From contig JBBKWX010000168.1 of the NCBI GenBank assembly GCA_037969175.1, forward strand, positions 1 through 18,035: DNA of 18,035 nt, given 5' to 3'. A model generated the notes under the pieces. It did no database searches. It was not told the DNA's origin and saw nothing but the letters and a program-made list of their open reading frames with translations. The translations under genes and the position numbers were made by a program. The stretch comes from JBBKWX01 sp037969175 (lineage in GTDB: Bacteria; Bacteroidota; Bacteroidia; AKYH767-A; JBBKVM01). Of this stretch, positions 1-7,899 are shown piece by piece (position 1 is the first letter of the stretch; each line of letters begins with the position of its first letter).

Positions 1-425
1 TTTCGGGTAGGAATTATGTGATCCACTACAATAACCTCGAGCCGGTACTTTCTTTTCAGCCGGGAAGTGTTTTCAGAGCATCACTTGGATACAGAATGGG
101 TTTAAAACAAAATGAAGTAGACTTAGGAGGCGAAAAAGCAGAGATCCATAAGTTCAGTCTCGAATTGAAACGGATTTCTCCCAAGTCGGGTAACATGACG
201 GCACGCTTTAGTTTATTAAGGATCTCATTTCCGCATAGTGAGAATAGTCCTGTGGCGTATGAGATGCTTGAAGGGTTCAGGCCCGGCTTTAACCTAACCT
301 GGGGAGCAGGTATGCAACGCGCATTAGGTTCAGGGTTGCAATTGAATCTGAATTACGATGGAAGAAAATCGGTAGACAGCAAAGCAGTTCATACAGGGAA
401 TGTACAGGTAAGAGCTTATTTCTAA
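1..425 (+). CDS. C-terminal end of an outer-membrane or surface protein (5' partial)
   Basis: The reading frame is open to the left edge of the window (codons from position 3), so the GTG at 18 is an internal valine and not a credible start. About 140 residues are visible. They show alternating polar and hydrophobic strands rich in Gly, Asn and aromatic residues, and end in RAYF followed by TAA. A terminal aromatic residue after a run of such strands is typical of outer-membrane beta-barrel proteins, and large Bacteroidota surface proteins often finish this way. No catalytic motif is visible, so the function is unknown. Its stop codon (423-425) overlaps the stop codon of the convergent thioredoxin gene (422-424), leaving no room for a separate terminator between them. 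Confidence 0.75.
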   Translation, partial: SGRNYVIHYNNLEPVLSFQPGSVFRASLGYRMGLKQNEVDLGGEKAEIHKFSLELKRISPKSGNMTARFSLLRISFPHSENSPVAYEMLEGFRPGFNLTWGAGMQRALGSGLQLNLNYDGRKSVDSKAVHTGNVQVRAYF

Positions 426-766
426 ACCGTATTTCTGTGATGGTCTTCTACCAAAGGTTCAAGCAAACGGATCATCTCTGCCGTAGGTTGAAATCCTGCC
501 ATCTTCCAAAGTACTTCACTTCTGCTTAAAAAGATCAAGGTAGGTACACTACTTACATTGTAAAAAGCACGCAATTCACTTTCGTTTTCAACATCAATTT
601 TCAAAATACACAGACGGTCTCCGAAATGAACTGATAGTTCATCCAGGATAGGGTTCAGCCACTGACAAGGTTCACACCAATCAGCATAAAAATCAAGTAA
701 TAAAGCATCATCTTGTTTGATGATGTTTTGTAACTCTTCATCATTTATTATTCTAAGACTACTCAT
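422..766 (-). CDS. thioredoxin family protein
   Basis: This is a 114-residue protein of normal thioredoxin length. The redox motif WCEPC lies at residues 30-34 (Cys31 and Cys34), preceded by the strand LLLDFYADW. The family's cis-proline loop follows as SVPTLIF. It would reduce or exchange disulfides in partner proteins. The motif is CEPC where classical thioredoxin has CGPC, which usually shifts redox potential, so this may be a specialised paralogue. No signal peptide is visible, which suggests a cytoplasmic protein. The ATG at 764-766 lies inside the end of the upstream rhodanese gene (8-base overlap), so the two are probably translated in a coupled way from one mRNA. Confidence 0.9.
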   Translation of the reverse strand: MSSLRIINDEELQNIIKQDDALLLDFYADWCEPCQWLNPILDELSVHFGDRLCILKIDVENESELRAFYNVSSVPTLIFLSRSEVLWKMAGFQPTAEMIRLLEPLVEDHHRNTV

Positions 767-1160
767 GAATTGTCTTTTCTAGTTCTTTCCCTGCTTTTTC
801 CCAACCAATAATATCACCACTCAAATGATATACTTTTTTGAACCCGGATGTCATCAAAAAATCACATGCTTTTCTTGCTCTTCCTCCGGCCTGGCAATAC
901 ACATATACCGCAGTATCCTTATTTAGTTCCAGCATTTTTTCGGCTGCGTTTTCATCATAATAATTGATGTTGATTGCACCCGGTATATGACCGCCATTGT
1001 ATTCCTGTTCAGTTCTGGCGTCCAATATAACTACAGATTGTTCTGCCATGAGTACGGATAATTGAGTTGCATCTATCTCATTGATTTTTTCCTGAGCTTT
1101 GGCAGTATCAGTATATAAAAAGAAGAGAAATGTTACTAAGAATAAGGTTCTTGTCTTCAT
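759..1160 (-). CDS. exported rhodanese-like domain protein
   Basis: This 133-residue protein is a single rhodanese domain behind an N-terminal signal peptide (hydrophobic residues about 6-16, likely cleavage after AKA around residue 22). Family hallmarks are visible: VILDARTEQEY, GHIPGAINI, and the active-site loop YCQAGGRARKA with Cys89 as the persulfide-forming residue. Single-domain rhodaneses move sulfane sulfur from a donor to an acceptor thiol, and thioredoxin is one possible acceptor. The gene directly precedes and overlaps the thioredoxin gene by 8 bases, so they form a two-gene operon read leftward. The ATG at 1158-1160 is favoured because it yields the signal peptide. Confidence 0.9.
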   Translation of the reverse strand: MKTRTLFLVTFLFFLYTDTAKAQEKINEIDATQLSVLMAEQSVVILDARTEQEYNGGHIPGAININYYDENAAEKMLELNKDTAVYVYCQAGGRARKACDFLMTSGFKKVYHLSGDIIGWEKAGKELEKTIHE

Positions 1161-1195
1161 GGTTCATATCTTGGAACAGTAAAGATAAGCATATT

Positions 1196-1223
1196 CAAAT
1201 GTGATTTTGTAATTCAGCATCAA
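1196..1223 (-). promoter_or_regulatory. possible promoter for the rhodanese-thioredoxin operon
   Basis: On the minus strand, TTG (plus 1221-1223) is followed after 17 bases by CACATTTG (plus 1196-1203). This is one base off the Bacteroidota -7 consensus TAnnTTTG and lies about 35 bases upstream of the start codon. The match is imperfect and the intergenic DNA is AT-rich, so it may be chance. Confidence 0.25.
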
Positions 1224-1282
1224 ATTATGGTAAGCTATCGGAATTGTAAAGACATTTGCAATAAGCAAGCTAAATTAGCAAT

Positions 1283-2362
1283 ATGAAATCACCACTTGAT
1301 ATTGGAGTTCTCAAGAAGATACCGAATCCATGGCTTCGGATCGCAGTGCAAATGTTCGTTCTGGGCAGTGTGATCACTATTGCCTTAAGTTTGTTTTTTG
1401 TGCTGATGAGAAGTGATTATGAATTAAGTTTCAAAGACCTCTCTATCACATTTCTCTTCTCTTTCATTATCCCATTGAGCATAGGTTATATTGCATTTAT
1501 TTTTAGTGAAGTTTTTGAAAAGTTTACATCCCTCAGATGGTTAAATTTGTTTTTGTATTATTTCATAATGTCTGTTGGGATGTTCATAGGGACAGAGATC
1601 GTATATTTGATTTTACATTATTTTTATGATGTTAACTTTAACTTTCTCGCACAAATTCCTCAGCTTAAGTTTAACTTATATATTTCGTTATTGATCGGAA
1701 CTATCCTTTATGTAATTGATTTCAAAGAGGAATATTATGAATCAAGTTTAAAGGAGAAACAACTGCAATTATTGCGCTTAAATGAGATGAAATCAAAAGC
1801 GGAATTGCAAAGCCTTCAATCCCGGATCAATCCGCATTTTCTGTATAACTCATTGAATGGAATTGCATCACTCATTCATGAAGACCAGAATCTGGCCGAA
1901 GCAATGCTGATTAAATTAGCAAAGCTTTTTCGGTATACGATCAATTCAAATTCAGAAACCATGGTGAGCCTGGAAAAGGAGTTAGAGATAGTAAAGTTGT
2001 ATATCGATCTTGAAGAAATGCGGTTTAGTGACCGATTTAGTTTTGAACTTAATATTGAAGATGGATTGCTGAATGAATCTATCCCCAGATACCTGCTTCA
2101 ACCTTTGATCGAGAATTCATTTAAGCACGGCATCTCTGCTATTACAGGAATCGGAAAAATTGAAGTTGCTATAAGAAAAGTGAATAGCAGATTGAACATT
2201 GAGATCAAGGATAATGGTTCCGCCTTTCCTGAGCCGATAAGTATGGGATATGGATTGCTGGCAACATACGATAGTTTATCTTTGATCTATAAGAAAGACT
2301 TTACACTTGAATTTTTGAATACACCTGAAAAGAAAATAAAACTTAGCTTCCCAGTAGCATGA
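1283..2362 (+). CDS. LytS/YehU-family sensor histidine kinase
   Basis: This 359-residue membrane sensor kinase has four predicted membrane segments near residues 18-42, 52-74, 85-114 and 130-146. A charged, probably coiled-coil linker (about 148-180) leads into the His_kinase domain. The phosphoacceptor motif RINPHFLYNSLN places the phosphorylated histidine at His185. The N box reads LLQPLIENSFKHG (271-283), and a DNG motif with a later GYGL segment forms the ATP site. It has no periplasmic sensing domain, so the stimulus is probably sensed in or near the membrane. Its TGA overlaps the ATG of the response regulator (ATGA at 2359-2362), which marks the pair as one translationally coupled two-component system. 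The signal and targets cannot be told from the sequence. Confidence 0.92.
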   Translation: MKSPLDIGVLKKIPNPWLRIAVQMFVLGSVITIALSLFFVLMRSDYELSFKDLSITFLFSFIIPLSIGYIAFIFSEVFEKFTSLRWLNLFLYYFIMSVGMFIGTEIVYLILHYFYDVNFNFLAQIPQLKFNLYISLLIGTILYVIDFKEEYYESSLKEKQLQLLRLNEMKSKAELQSLQSRINPHFLYNSLNGIASLIHEDQNLAEAMLIKLAKLFRYTINSNSETMVSLEKELEIVKLYIDLEEMRFSDRFSFELNIEDGLLNESIPRYLLQPLIENSFKHGISAITGIGKIEVAIRKVNSRLNIEIKDNGSAFPEPISMGYGLLATYDSLSLIYKKDFTLEFLNTPEKKIKLSFPVA

Positions 2363-3126
2363 CTACCAGCTCTAAATTAAATGCGATAATTGTTGAAGAT
2401 GAGCCACTGGCAAGAAAGCGGCTCAATCGTCTTTTGCAACCCTATGCTGATTTTATTCAGATTATTGGAGAAGCAACAAATGGGATCATGGGTTTAGAGA
2501 TGATAAATAATTTGAAACCGGATCTGGTTTTTCTTGATGTTGAGATGCCCGGAATGAACGGTATTGAATTACTCGAAAACCTGAAACATACACCTAAAAT
2601 TGTTTTCACAACAGCCTTTGAGCATTACGCATTAAAAGCGTTTGAGGAAAATTCGATCGATTATTTATTAAAACCAATTGAGGCGAAGCGACTTGAAAAA
2701 ACGATCAGTCGTTTGAAAGATTTATCATCATCAGCCAATATTGCAGTTGATGATCTGATTAAAAAAATTTCAGGTGCAGCTCTTAATACAAAGCCATCAA
2801 GAATATCCGTAAGATTAGGCGATCGGCATATACTCTTGAATTGGGAAGATATTGGATATTTAGAAGCAAAAGACAAAATGATCTTTGTGAATACCTTGGA
2901 TGGCAGATCATTGCCGGGCGATCTTCCACTATCCGCAATTGAAGAAATTATGCCCTTGTTTTTCAGCCGTGTGCATCGTGCATTTATAATCAATACAAAA
3001 GCAGTTATTGAAGTTCGGAATGGATTTAATAGTACATATCATTTATTACTTAATGATTTAAAAGGCACTAAGATCAAAAGCAGCAGATCCTATATTTCAG
3101 TGATAAAAGAACAGTTCGGGATTTGA
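2359..3126 (+). CDS. LytTR-family response regulator transcription factor
   Basis: This 255-residue protein is a receiver domain (about 7-120) followed by a LytTR DNA-binding domain (about 150-255). The receiver has the acidic pocket VEDE (12-15), the phospho-acceptor Asp60 in FLDVEMPGMNG, a TTAFEHYALKAF segment and the conserved lysine in YLLKPIE. The C-terminal half has the LytTR pattern, including GDRHILLNWEDIGYLEAKDK and FSRVHRAFIIN. Such regulators bind DNA as dimers after phosphorylation by their partner kinase, which here is the overlapping upstream gene. No terminator hairpin was seen in the 95-base AT-rich gap to the next gene, so readthrough into the redoxin gene is possible. Confidence 0.93.
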   Translation: MTTSSKLNAIIVEDEPLARKRLNRLLQPYADFIQIIGEATNGIMGLEMINNLKPDLVFLDVEMPGMNGIELLENLKHTPKIVFTTAFEHYALKAFEENSIDYLLKPIEAKRLEKTISRLKDLSSSANIAVDDLIKKISGAALNTKPSRISVRLGDRHILLNWEDIGYLEAKDKMIFVNTLDGRSLPGDLPLSAIEEIMPLFFSRVHRAFIINTKAVIEVRNGFNSTYHLLLNDLKGTKIKSSRSYISVIKEQFGI

Positions 3127-3221
3127 TTTGCCCTTTAGAATTTGTATTTTTAATTTAAATCTGTAAAACATTACTTTCAGCTTTTCGTTTTTATTTTTTA
3201 AATCCTAAAATAATTTATCAA

Positions 3222-3845
3222 ATGGCACGTCTTAAAATTAGTAAGTACTTATCAGTTTTGCTATCAATTTTATTATTCAGCATTAATCCCGGCTTTGCAT
3301 CCGGAGAGTTGGAAATAGGTGCTGATGCTCCTTCTCAAACTTTAAAATTAAAAGATCTGAATGGGAAAAATCACACATTAAAAAGTCTGAAAGAAAAGAA
3401 TGGACTTTTAGTGATTTTTTCTTGTAACACATGCCCATGGGTTGTTGCCTGGGAGAACAGGTATAATGAACTTGACAAGATTGCATCAGAAAATGGGATC
3501 AAGATGATCGCTGTAAATTCGAATGAAGCCTATCGCGGTGACGACGATTCAGAAGAAGCCATGAAACAACATGCAAAAAAACAAGGGTATACATTTCCAT
3601 ATCTGGTAGACAGTAATTCTTCGCTGGCAGATGCTTTTGGGGCAACACGAACCCCTCATGTTTTTCTGTTTGATAGCAATATGAAGCTAGTATACAGAGG
3701 TGCAATTGATGATAGTGCAAAAGATATCTCAGCTGTTTCTAAACCCTATCTAAAGAATGCTTTGATGAATCTTGGTCAAGGGAAAATGATAGAACCCAAT
3801 ACAACAAGATCACTGGGCTGCGGCATTAAACGCAAAACATCCTGA
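3222..3845 (+). CDS. exported thioredoxin-fold redoxin (AhpC/TSA, PRX-like1 type)
   Basis: This 207-residue protein has an N-terminal hydrophobic signal segment (about residues 8-25, followed by ASG) and an AhpC/TSA-like thioredoxin fold. The active site reads FSCNTCPWV, with Cys68 and Cys71 followed by proline. This arrangement is characteristic of the peroxiredoxin-like 'PRX_like1' group, whose members usually carry CNxCPfv. The TRTPHVFLFD segment supplies the cis-proline loop. It is probably a periplasmic thiol-disulfide or peroxide-handling protein, but no member of the group known to me allows a precise substrate to be named. It is followed at once by an intrinsic terminator, so it ends a transcript that starts either just upstream or at the kinase operon. 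Confidence 0.85.
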   Translation: MARLKISKYLSVLLSILLFSINPGFASGELEIGADAPSQTLKLKDLNGKNHTLKSLKEKNGLLVIFSCNTCPWVVAWENRYNELDKIASENGIKMIAVNSNEAYRGDDDSEEAMKQHAKKQGYTFPYLVDSNSSLADAFGATRTPHVFLFDSNMKLVYRGAIDDSAKDISAVSKPYLKNALMNLGQGKMIEPNTTRSLGCGIKRKTS

Positions 3846-3865
3846 TAGTCTGATCTACATTTTTG

Positions 3866-3892
3866 AAAAGCCGGAGAATATCCGGCTTTTTT
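3866..3892 (+). terminator. intrinsic terminator after the redoxin gene
   Basis: A perfect 10-bp stem AAAAGCCGGA / TCCGGCTTTT (3866-3875 and 3881-3890) has a 5-base loop GAATA and continues into a T tract. It lies 20 bases after the redoxin stop codon. Confidence 0.9.
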
Positions 3893-3924
3893 GCTTTTCA
3901 GAATCTTGTTTTTTTTGTAAATTC

Positions 3925-5418
3925 ATGAAAAATAGGATCATGAAAAAACTTTACTCTTCATTGTTTGTAATTGCATTTGTTTTTATTGGACAAACAAATC
4001 TTATGGCTTCTTGGGGAAATGATGTTCTCATCTCATCACAAGAACCTAAAGCTTCAATTTCTATGGCTGGCCGATCTAATGGGGTTGTGTTCGCAGGAGT
4101 TCCTGAAGATAGCCCTGCTCTGCAAGAAACGATCTCAATTTATATGTCAACTGATTATGGTGCTACGTGGGTATTGACATCACCTCCAATCGTTACAGGT
4201 TTGGCACCGATCACAAAGATCAAAATGATCAGAAGCGGACTCGACTCCATTTATTGTTTTTATTTGGCTGGTGGAGTTGTCTATTCACGCAATGTTGAAT
4301 CCGGAACCCAGGGAGTTTTTAATACTTATCTGTCAGATGATTTTGATGTCTGCTCAAGCTCGGGTGGTTCTCTGTACTTGATTGTAGATGTCACAGGAAA
4401 TAACGATATACGTCGTTTTGGTTCTCCTGATGGAGGCATCACCTGGGGCAGTAGCGGGTTTGTTTCCGGTAATGGTTCAACACCTCGAGTGTATATGTCA
4501 GGATCATCTGATACGCTGGTATTGAATTATTACGGCCCCGTAAATACAGATCTTCCAAAATCCGTTATTCGTGCTGCAAGATACAGGGAAAGCGGCCCCG
4601 GAATTCTCTCTACAGTGGCTTCGGGTTTTATGGATGTACAGACAAATACGGCTGTAGATAAAAAGGAGTTTGCTTCAGTTTTTGATCAGGGAAATATCTG
4701 GTTCTTCTTTACCGAAGGCAGTACCGAACAGCAACTTAAATGCAAGGTGAGTTCAGATGGCGGAGCATCTTATGGCCCTGAATTTACGATTGCCGGCGGC
4801 ATTGGAAATGATCATAAATGGTTTGACGCAGAACACTTTGTTGCCGGTTTTAGTGGAGGTGGATGCGCTATCACCTGGTATGCTGATAGCCTGCAGTCAG
4901 GATCTCCGGATATATTCACAGACAAAATAATGGTTGCTTCTTGTAGCCGCATCGCGCCAACATTCTTTACTCCCGGTGAATCGATCAGCGAACATCATCC
5001 TGTTTTTTCTCCAAAAGAATATAAACCATCGCTGATTGCATTCCCCAATTTAGCTAGTTATGAATTAGGTGTTCTATGGGCAGGAATGGATACTACCGTT
5101 AAAGTTTTTTATGATCTACAAAGTGCAGCTCCAACAAATATTCCTGAAAATGAATCGGTCCAATTTGAAGTCAATGTTTATCCTAATCCATCCAATGAGA
5201 TGATTAATTTGAAATTACATTCTAAAACGGATGAATTCCAAATTCGGTTTATTGATATGAGATCATCCATATTAAATAAACCTATTAAGATCTACCATCC
5301 CGGAGGATTACAGAACTATCAGTTAATTCATGGAATAAATAAAAGTGGATTATATCTGATGGAAATTTCGAATAGTGAGCAAAGGGTAGTTAAAAAAATT
5401 AATATCCTTAAAGAATAG
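3925..5418 (+). CDS. secreted Asp-box (sialidase-like propeller) protein with T9SS sorting domain
   Basis: This 497-residue secreted protein has a signal peptide, but the start is uncertain. ATG at 3925 gives five extra residues before a second ATG at 3940, and starting at the second (MKKLYSS) gives a more typical signal peptide. Three Asp-box motifs (SxDxGxTW pattern) are visible: STDYGATW at 75-82, SPDGGITW at 167-174, and a weaker SSDGGASY at 276-283. These mark beta-propeller blades as in sialidases and BNR-repeat proteins. No sialidase arginine triad could be identified, so enzymatic activity is not claimed. Residues about 416-497 (NVYPNPSNEMI to the terminal KKINILKE) form a type A T9SS sorting domain. 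The protein should therefore cross the outer membrane and be released or anchored on the surface. Confidence 0.85.
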   Translation: MKNRIMKKLYSSLFVIAFVFIGQTNLMASWGNDVLISSQEPKASISMAGRSNGVVFAGVPEDSPALQETISIYMSTDYGATWVLTSPPIVTGLAPITKIKMIRSGLDSIYCFYLAGGVVYSRNVESGTQGVFNTYLSDDFDVCSSSGGSLYLIVDVTGNNDIRRFGSPDGGITWGSSGFVSGNGSTPRVYMSGSSDTLVLNYYGPVNTDLPKSVIRAARYRESGPGILSTVASGFMDVQTNTAVDKKEFASVFDQGNIWFFFTEGSTEQQLKCKVSSDGGASYGPEFTIAGGIGNDHKWFDAEHFVAGFSGGGCAITWYADSLQSGSPDIFTDKIMVASCSRIAPTFFTPGESISEHHPVFSPKEYKPSLIAFPNLASYELGVLWAGMDTTVKVFYDLQSAAPTNIPENESVQFEVNVYPNPSNEMINLKLHSKTDEFQIRFIDMRSSILNKPIKIYHPGGLQNYQLIHGINKSGLYLMEISNSEQRVVKKINILKE

Positions 5419-5651
5419 ATTACGATTATTCCAACTGGCAAGAGCATTTTTGAGAACGTAAATATTCATCATAAGTATCTTAGATATTTGCAAATAGACA
5501 CCCTTCTTTTTCCCACAGATCTCACAGATATCACTTTGTCTGCGTTTTCTGCGGTTATGTAACGTTATTGCAAGAGATTCACTTTGCATTCGCAGATCTC
5601 ACAGAATGGAATATATAGCTGCTGCGAGATCTGCGGGAAATATTCTATACT
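5419..5651. repeat. gene-free stretch with a CACAGATCTCACAG foldback
   Basis: No gene is supported here. From 5509 to 5640 the DNA folds back. TTTCCCACAGATCTCACAG (5509-5527) is matched in inverse by CTGCGAGATCTGCGGGAAA (5622-5640), with two differences over 19 bases. A second, direct copy of the core, CGCAGATCTCACAG, lies at 5591-5604, and TCTGCGTTTTCTGCGG occurs between. Repeats built on CACAGAT/CTGCG words are common between genes in environmental Bacteroidota. The short open frames across it are artefacts of the repeat. Nothing recognisable was seen in 5419-5508. Confidence 0.7.
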
Positions 5652-5784
5652 GTTAGCTTGACGCTTATGCGAGACTTCGGGGCTCTGAAACCTCTGTGGT
5701 AAAATAAGTAAGGATTCTTCTTGTAGAAAAGTACTTATGATGCAATCCGGCAGTATTTGAAACCCGATTCCGGACAACAATGAT
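5652..5784 (+). repeat. dispersed 133-bp repeat, solo right arm
   Basis: This segment starts GTTAGCTTGACGC and ends ATTCCGGACAACAATGAT. It is the same length as 9964-10096 and aligns with it without gaps at about a dozen mismatches (by-eye count). It corresponds to the right arm of the complete element at 9545-10096, and no left arm is present here. Its last base coincides with the last base of the stop codon of the leftward TlpA-like gene, so the repeat abuts that gene directly. Confidence 0.85.
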
Positions 5785-6251
5785 TATTTGTCAGAGATAA
5801 ATTTTAATAATTGATCAGGTTCCATTTTCCCTTCATGAAAATGCGAAGTTCCATTTCTGAAATATAATGTAGCCGGTATAGAACCTGACCATTCCTCGTT
5901 TATTTGAGGGATCCAAACATTGGCATCTGATTCAGCCCAAGAGACTACTTCTTCTGTTACTTTATTTTTCTCAATGTAAGACTTGACCCTTGTTTCAATT
6001 TGCGTGTCAAAATCTAAGGTGACCAGCAGTAACTTGAATGGTTCATTTTTTCTGTTCTTAGCTTCTTCCAGAAAATATGGCATCTCTTCCAAACAAGGTT
6101 TGCACCAGGTAGCCCAAAAATTGACAATATATGTGGTATCATTCCCCGCATTCATGCGAGAATATAATTTATCCACTGTCATGCTTTCCAATGTTTGTGC
6201 AGAAGAAAAAAAGGAAAGACAAATGAATACAAAAAGAAAAACAGGTCTCAT
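5784..6251 (-). CDS. exported TlpA/ResA-like thioredoxin
   Basis: This 155-residue protein has an N-terminal signal peptide (hydrophobic residues 4-16, likely cut after SSA at 16-18). It is followed by a TlpA-type thioredoxin fold. The redox motif is WCKPC with Cys50 and Cys53, preceded by VNFWATW, and the cis-proline loop reads SIPATLYF. Proteins of this family act in the periplasm as thiol-disulfide reductases, for example on apocytochromes or other exported proteins. No cytochrome-maturation gene is nearby, so the partner is unknown. The gene is transcribed leftward, divergent from the HerA-like ATPase (97 bases between starts). It ends exactly at the edge of a dispersed repeat. The ATG at 6249-6251 is the only start that gives a signal peptide. 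Confidence 0.88.
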   Translation of the reverse strand: MRPVFLFVFICLSFFSSAQTLESMTVDKLYSRMNAGNDTTYIVNFWATWCKPCLEEMPYFLEEAKNRKNEPFKLLLVTLDFDTQIETRVKSYIEKNKVTEEVVSWAESDANVWIPQINEEWSGSIPATLYFRNGTSHFHEGKMEPDQLLKFISDK

Positions 6252-6348
6252 AGTTTATATTGATTGTAATTTAAAACAATAAATTGAAATCATTATTGCT
6301 TTGCATGTGAATTCCAATTTCTGTATTTTTCAGGAAAAGCGAATTATA

Positions 6349-7899
6349 ATGGGCAGAATTGAAGAATTTAAAGGACATATAGAACAAGCATATAGTTTTG
6401 AAGGGGATAGTTTGCTGCTTGGTGGTGCCATGCTTGATAAACAAGCTGTTACCGGTTCCTTGGTCCGTATTCCGCTCAAAACGCTGAACAGGCATGGCCT
6501 TGTTGCCGGAGCTACCGGTACAGGCAAAACTAAGACGCTTCAGAATATTGTGGAAGGATTGTCTGATCATGGAATAAGCGTATTGCTGATGGACGTAAAA
6601 GGGGATCTGAGTGGATTAGCTCAACCGGGCAAGGATCATCCCAAGATCAAAGAGAGACATGATCAGATCGGCACCCCCTGGGAAGCTAAAGGATATCCTG
6701 TGGAACTATTGACAATTTCCGGAGAAAAGGGAGTGCGATTAAGAGCAACAGTTTCGGAATTTGGCCCCGTACTATTTAGTAAGATCCTTGAGTTGAATGA
6801 TAATCAGGGAGGAGTAGTATCGCTTGTTTTTAAATATTGTGATGACAATAAATTACCGCTGCTGGATCTGAAAGATTTCAGACGCACCTTGCAATATTTG
6901 AATGAGGAAGGGAAAGAAGAGATCGTTAGAATGTATGGAACTATAAGCCCTGCAAGCGTCGGGGTGATTCTTCGAAAAATAATTGAGATTGAAGAACAAG
7001 GTGCAGAAATGTTTTTTGGAGAAAAATCATTTGAAGTGGAAGACCTGCTTAGAATGAACGACAAAGGAATGGGTTATATCAATATCATGCGTTTAATTGA
7101 TATTCAGGATAAACCTAAAATGTTCAGCACTTTCATGCTTTGTCTTCTCGCAGAAGTATATGAAAAGTTTCCTGAAGTAGGAGATAAAGCAGCACCGAAG
7201 TTGATCATCTTTATTGATGAAGCACATCTTATTTTCAGAGAAGCTTCAAAATCATTGTTGACACAAATTGAGACAATTATTAAATTGATCAGATCAAAAG
7301 GAGTAGGTATATTCTTCTCCACACAAAGTCCGACCGATATTCCGGACGTGGTATTAAGTCAGCTTGGATTAAAGATACAACATGCTTTACGGGCATTCAC
7401 TGCGAAAGATCGAAAGGATATTTCCAAGACAACAGAAAATTATCCTATTTCAGATTTCTATCCGGTCGACCAACTCATTACCGAATTAGGTATTGGTGAA
7501 GCTTTTATAACGGGCTTGAATGAGAAAGGGATCCCGACACCACTTGTACACACCATGCTCACAGCACCGCAAAGCAGAATGGATATTATTAGTAAAGAAG
7601 AGCAGGAAGAGCTGATCAGAAAGTCGAACCTAGTTTCAGTTTACAATCAAGAGATTGATAGAGACAGCGCTTATGAGATGTTAAATAAGAAACTTGAAAA
7701 AGTAAACGAATCCCTTGAAGAAGAATCCAAATCTAAAACCAGATCGACTTCAAGAGAAAAATCAACAGTAGAAAAAGTTTCTTCCAACCCTTTAGTGAAA
7801 ATTGTTTTACGTGAATTTACCCGTGGAATTTTGGGTGTTTTAGGAATTAAATCAACTTCCAGAACCCGCCGTAGTAGCAAGTCTGGCGGCTTATTCTAA
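6349..7899 (+). CDS. HerA-like ATPase, YjgR/DUF853 family
   Basis: This 517-residue cytoplasmic P-loop ATPase has Walker A GATGTGKT at residues 54-61 and Walker B LIIFIDEAH at 285-293. The context around them (HGLVAGATGTGKTKTLQ, LLMDVKGDLSGLAQPG, STQSPTDIPD) is characteristic of the DUF853/YjgR group related to HerA/FtsK-type helicases. E. coli YjgR is of similar size. The C-terminal part is a charged helical stretch (about 455-485), then a REFTRGILGVLG segment and a basic tail. The cellular role of this family is not established. No NurA nuclease gene accompanies it, unlike archaeal herA loci. The start is set at the ATG at 6349: an upstream in-frame TTG at 6301 would add 16 residues that do not resemble the family. 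Confidence 0.9.
   Translation: MGRIEEFKGHIEQAYSFEGDSLLLGGAMLDKQAVTGSLVRIPLKTLNRHGLVAGATGTGKTKTLQNIVEGLSDHGISVLLMDVKGDLSGLAQPGKDHPKIKERHDQIGTPWEAKGYPVELLTISGEKGVRLRATVSEFGPVLFSKILELNDNQGGVVSLVFKYCDDNKLPLLDLKDFRRTLQYLNEEGKEEIVRMYGTISPASVGVILRKIIEIEEQGAEMFFGEKSFEVEDLLRMNDKGMGYINIMRLIDIQDKPKMFSTFMLCLLAEVYEKFPEVGDKAAPKLIIFIDEAHLIFREASKSLLTQIETIIKLIRSKGVGIFFSTQSPTDIPDVVLSQLGLKIQHALRAFTAKDRKDISKTTENYPISDFYPVDQLITELGIGEAFITGLNEKGIPTPLVHTMLTAPQSRMDIISKEEQEELIRKSNLVSVYNQEIDRDSAYEMLNKKLEKVNESLEEESKSKTRSTSREKSTVEKVSSNPLVKIVLREFTRGILGVLGIKSTSRTRRSSKSGGLF

Noticed and set aside
5565..5780. 71-residue open frame on the minus strand
   Set aside because: It lies across the dispersed 133-bp arm, and a matching frame at 9907-10092 exists only because the same repeat is there. 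The peptide resembles no protein, so it is treated as a repeat artefact.
6301..6348. Upstream TTG start adding 16 residues to the HerA-like ATPase
   Set aside because: The ATG at 6349 begins MGRIEEF, which fits the family. The extra residues have no family resemblance, and the region is needed for the divergent promoters.
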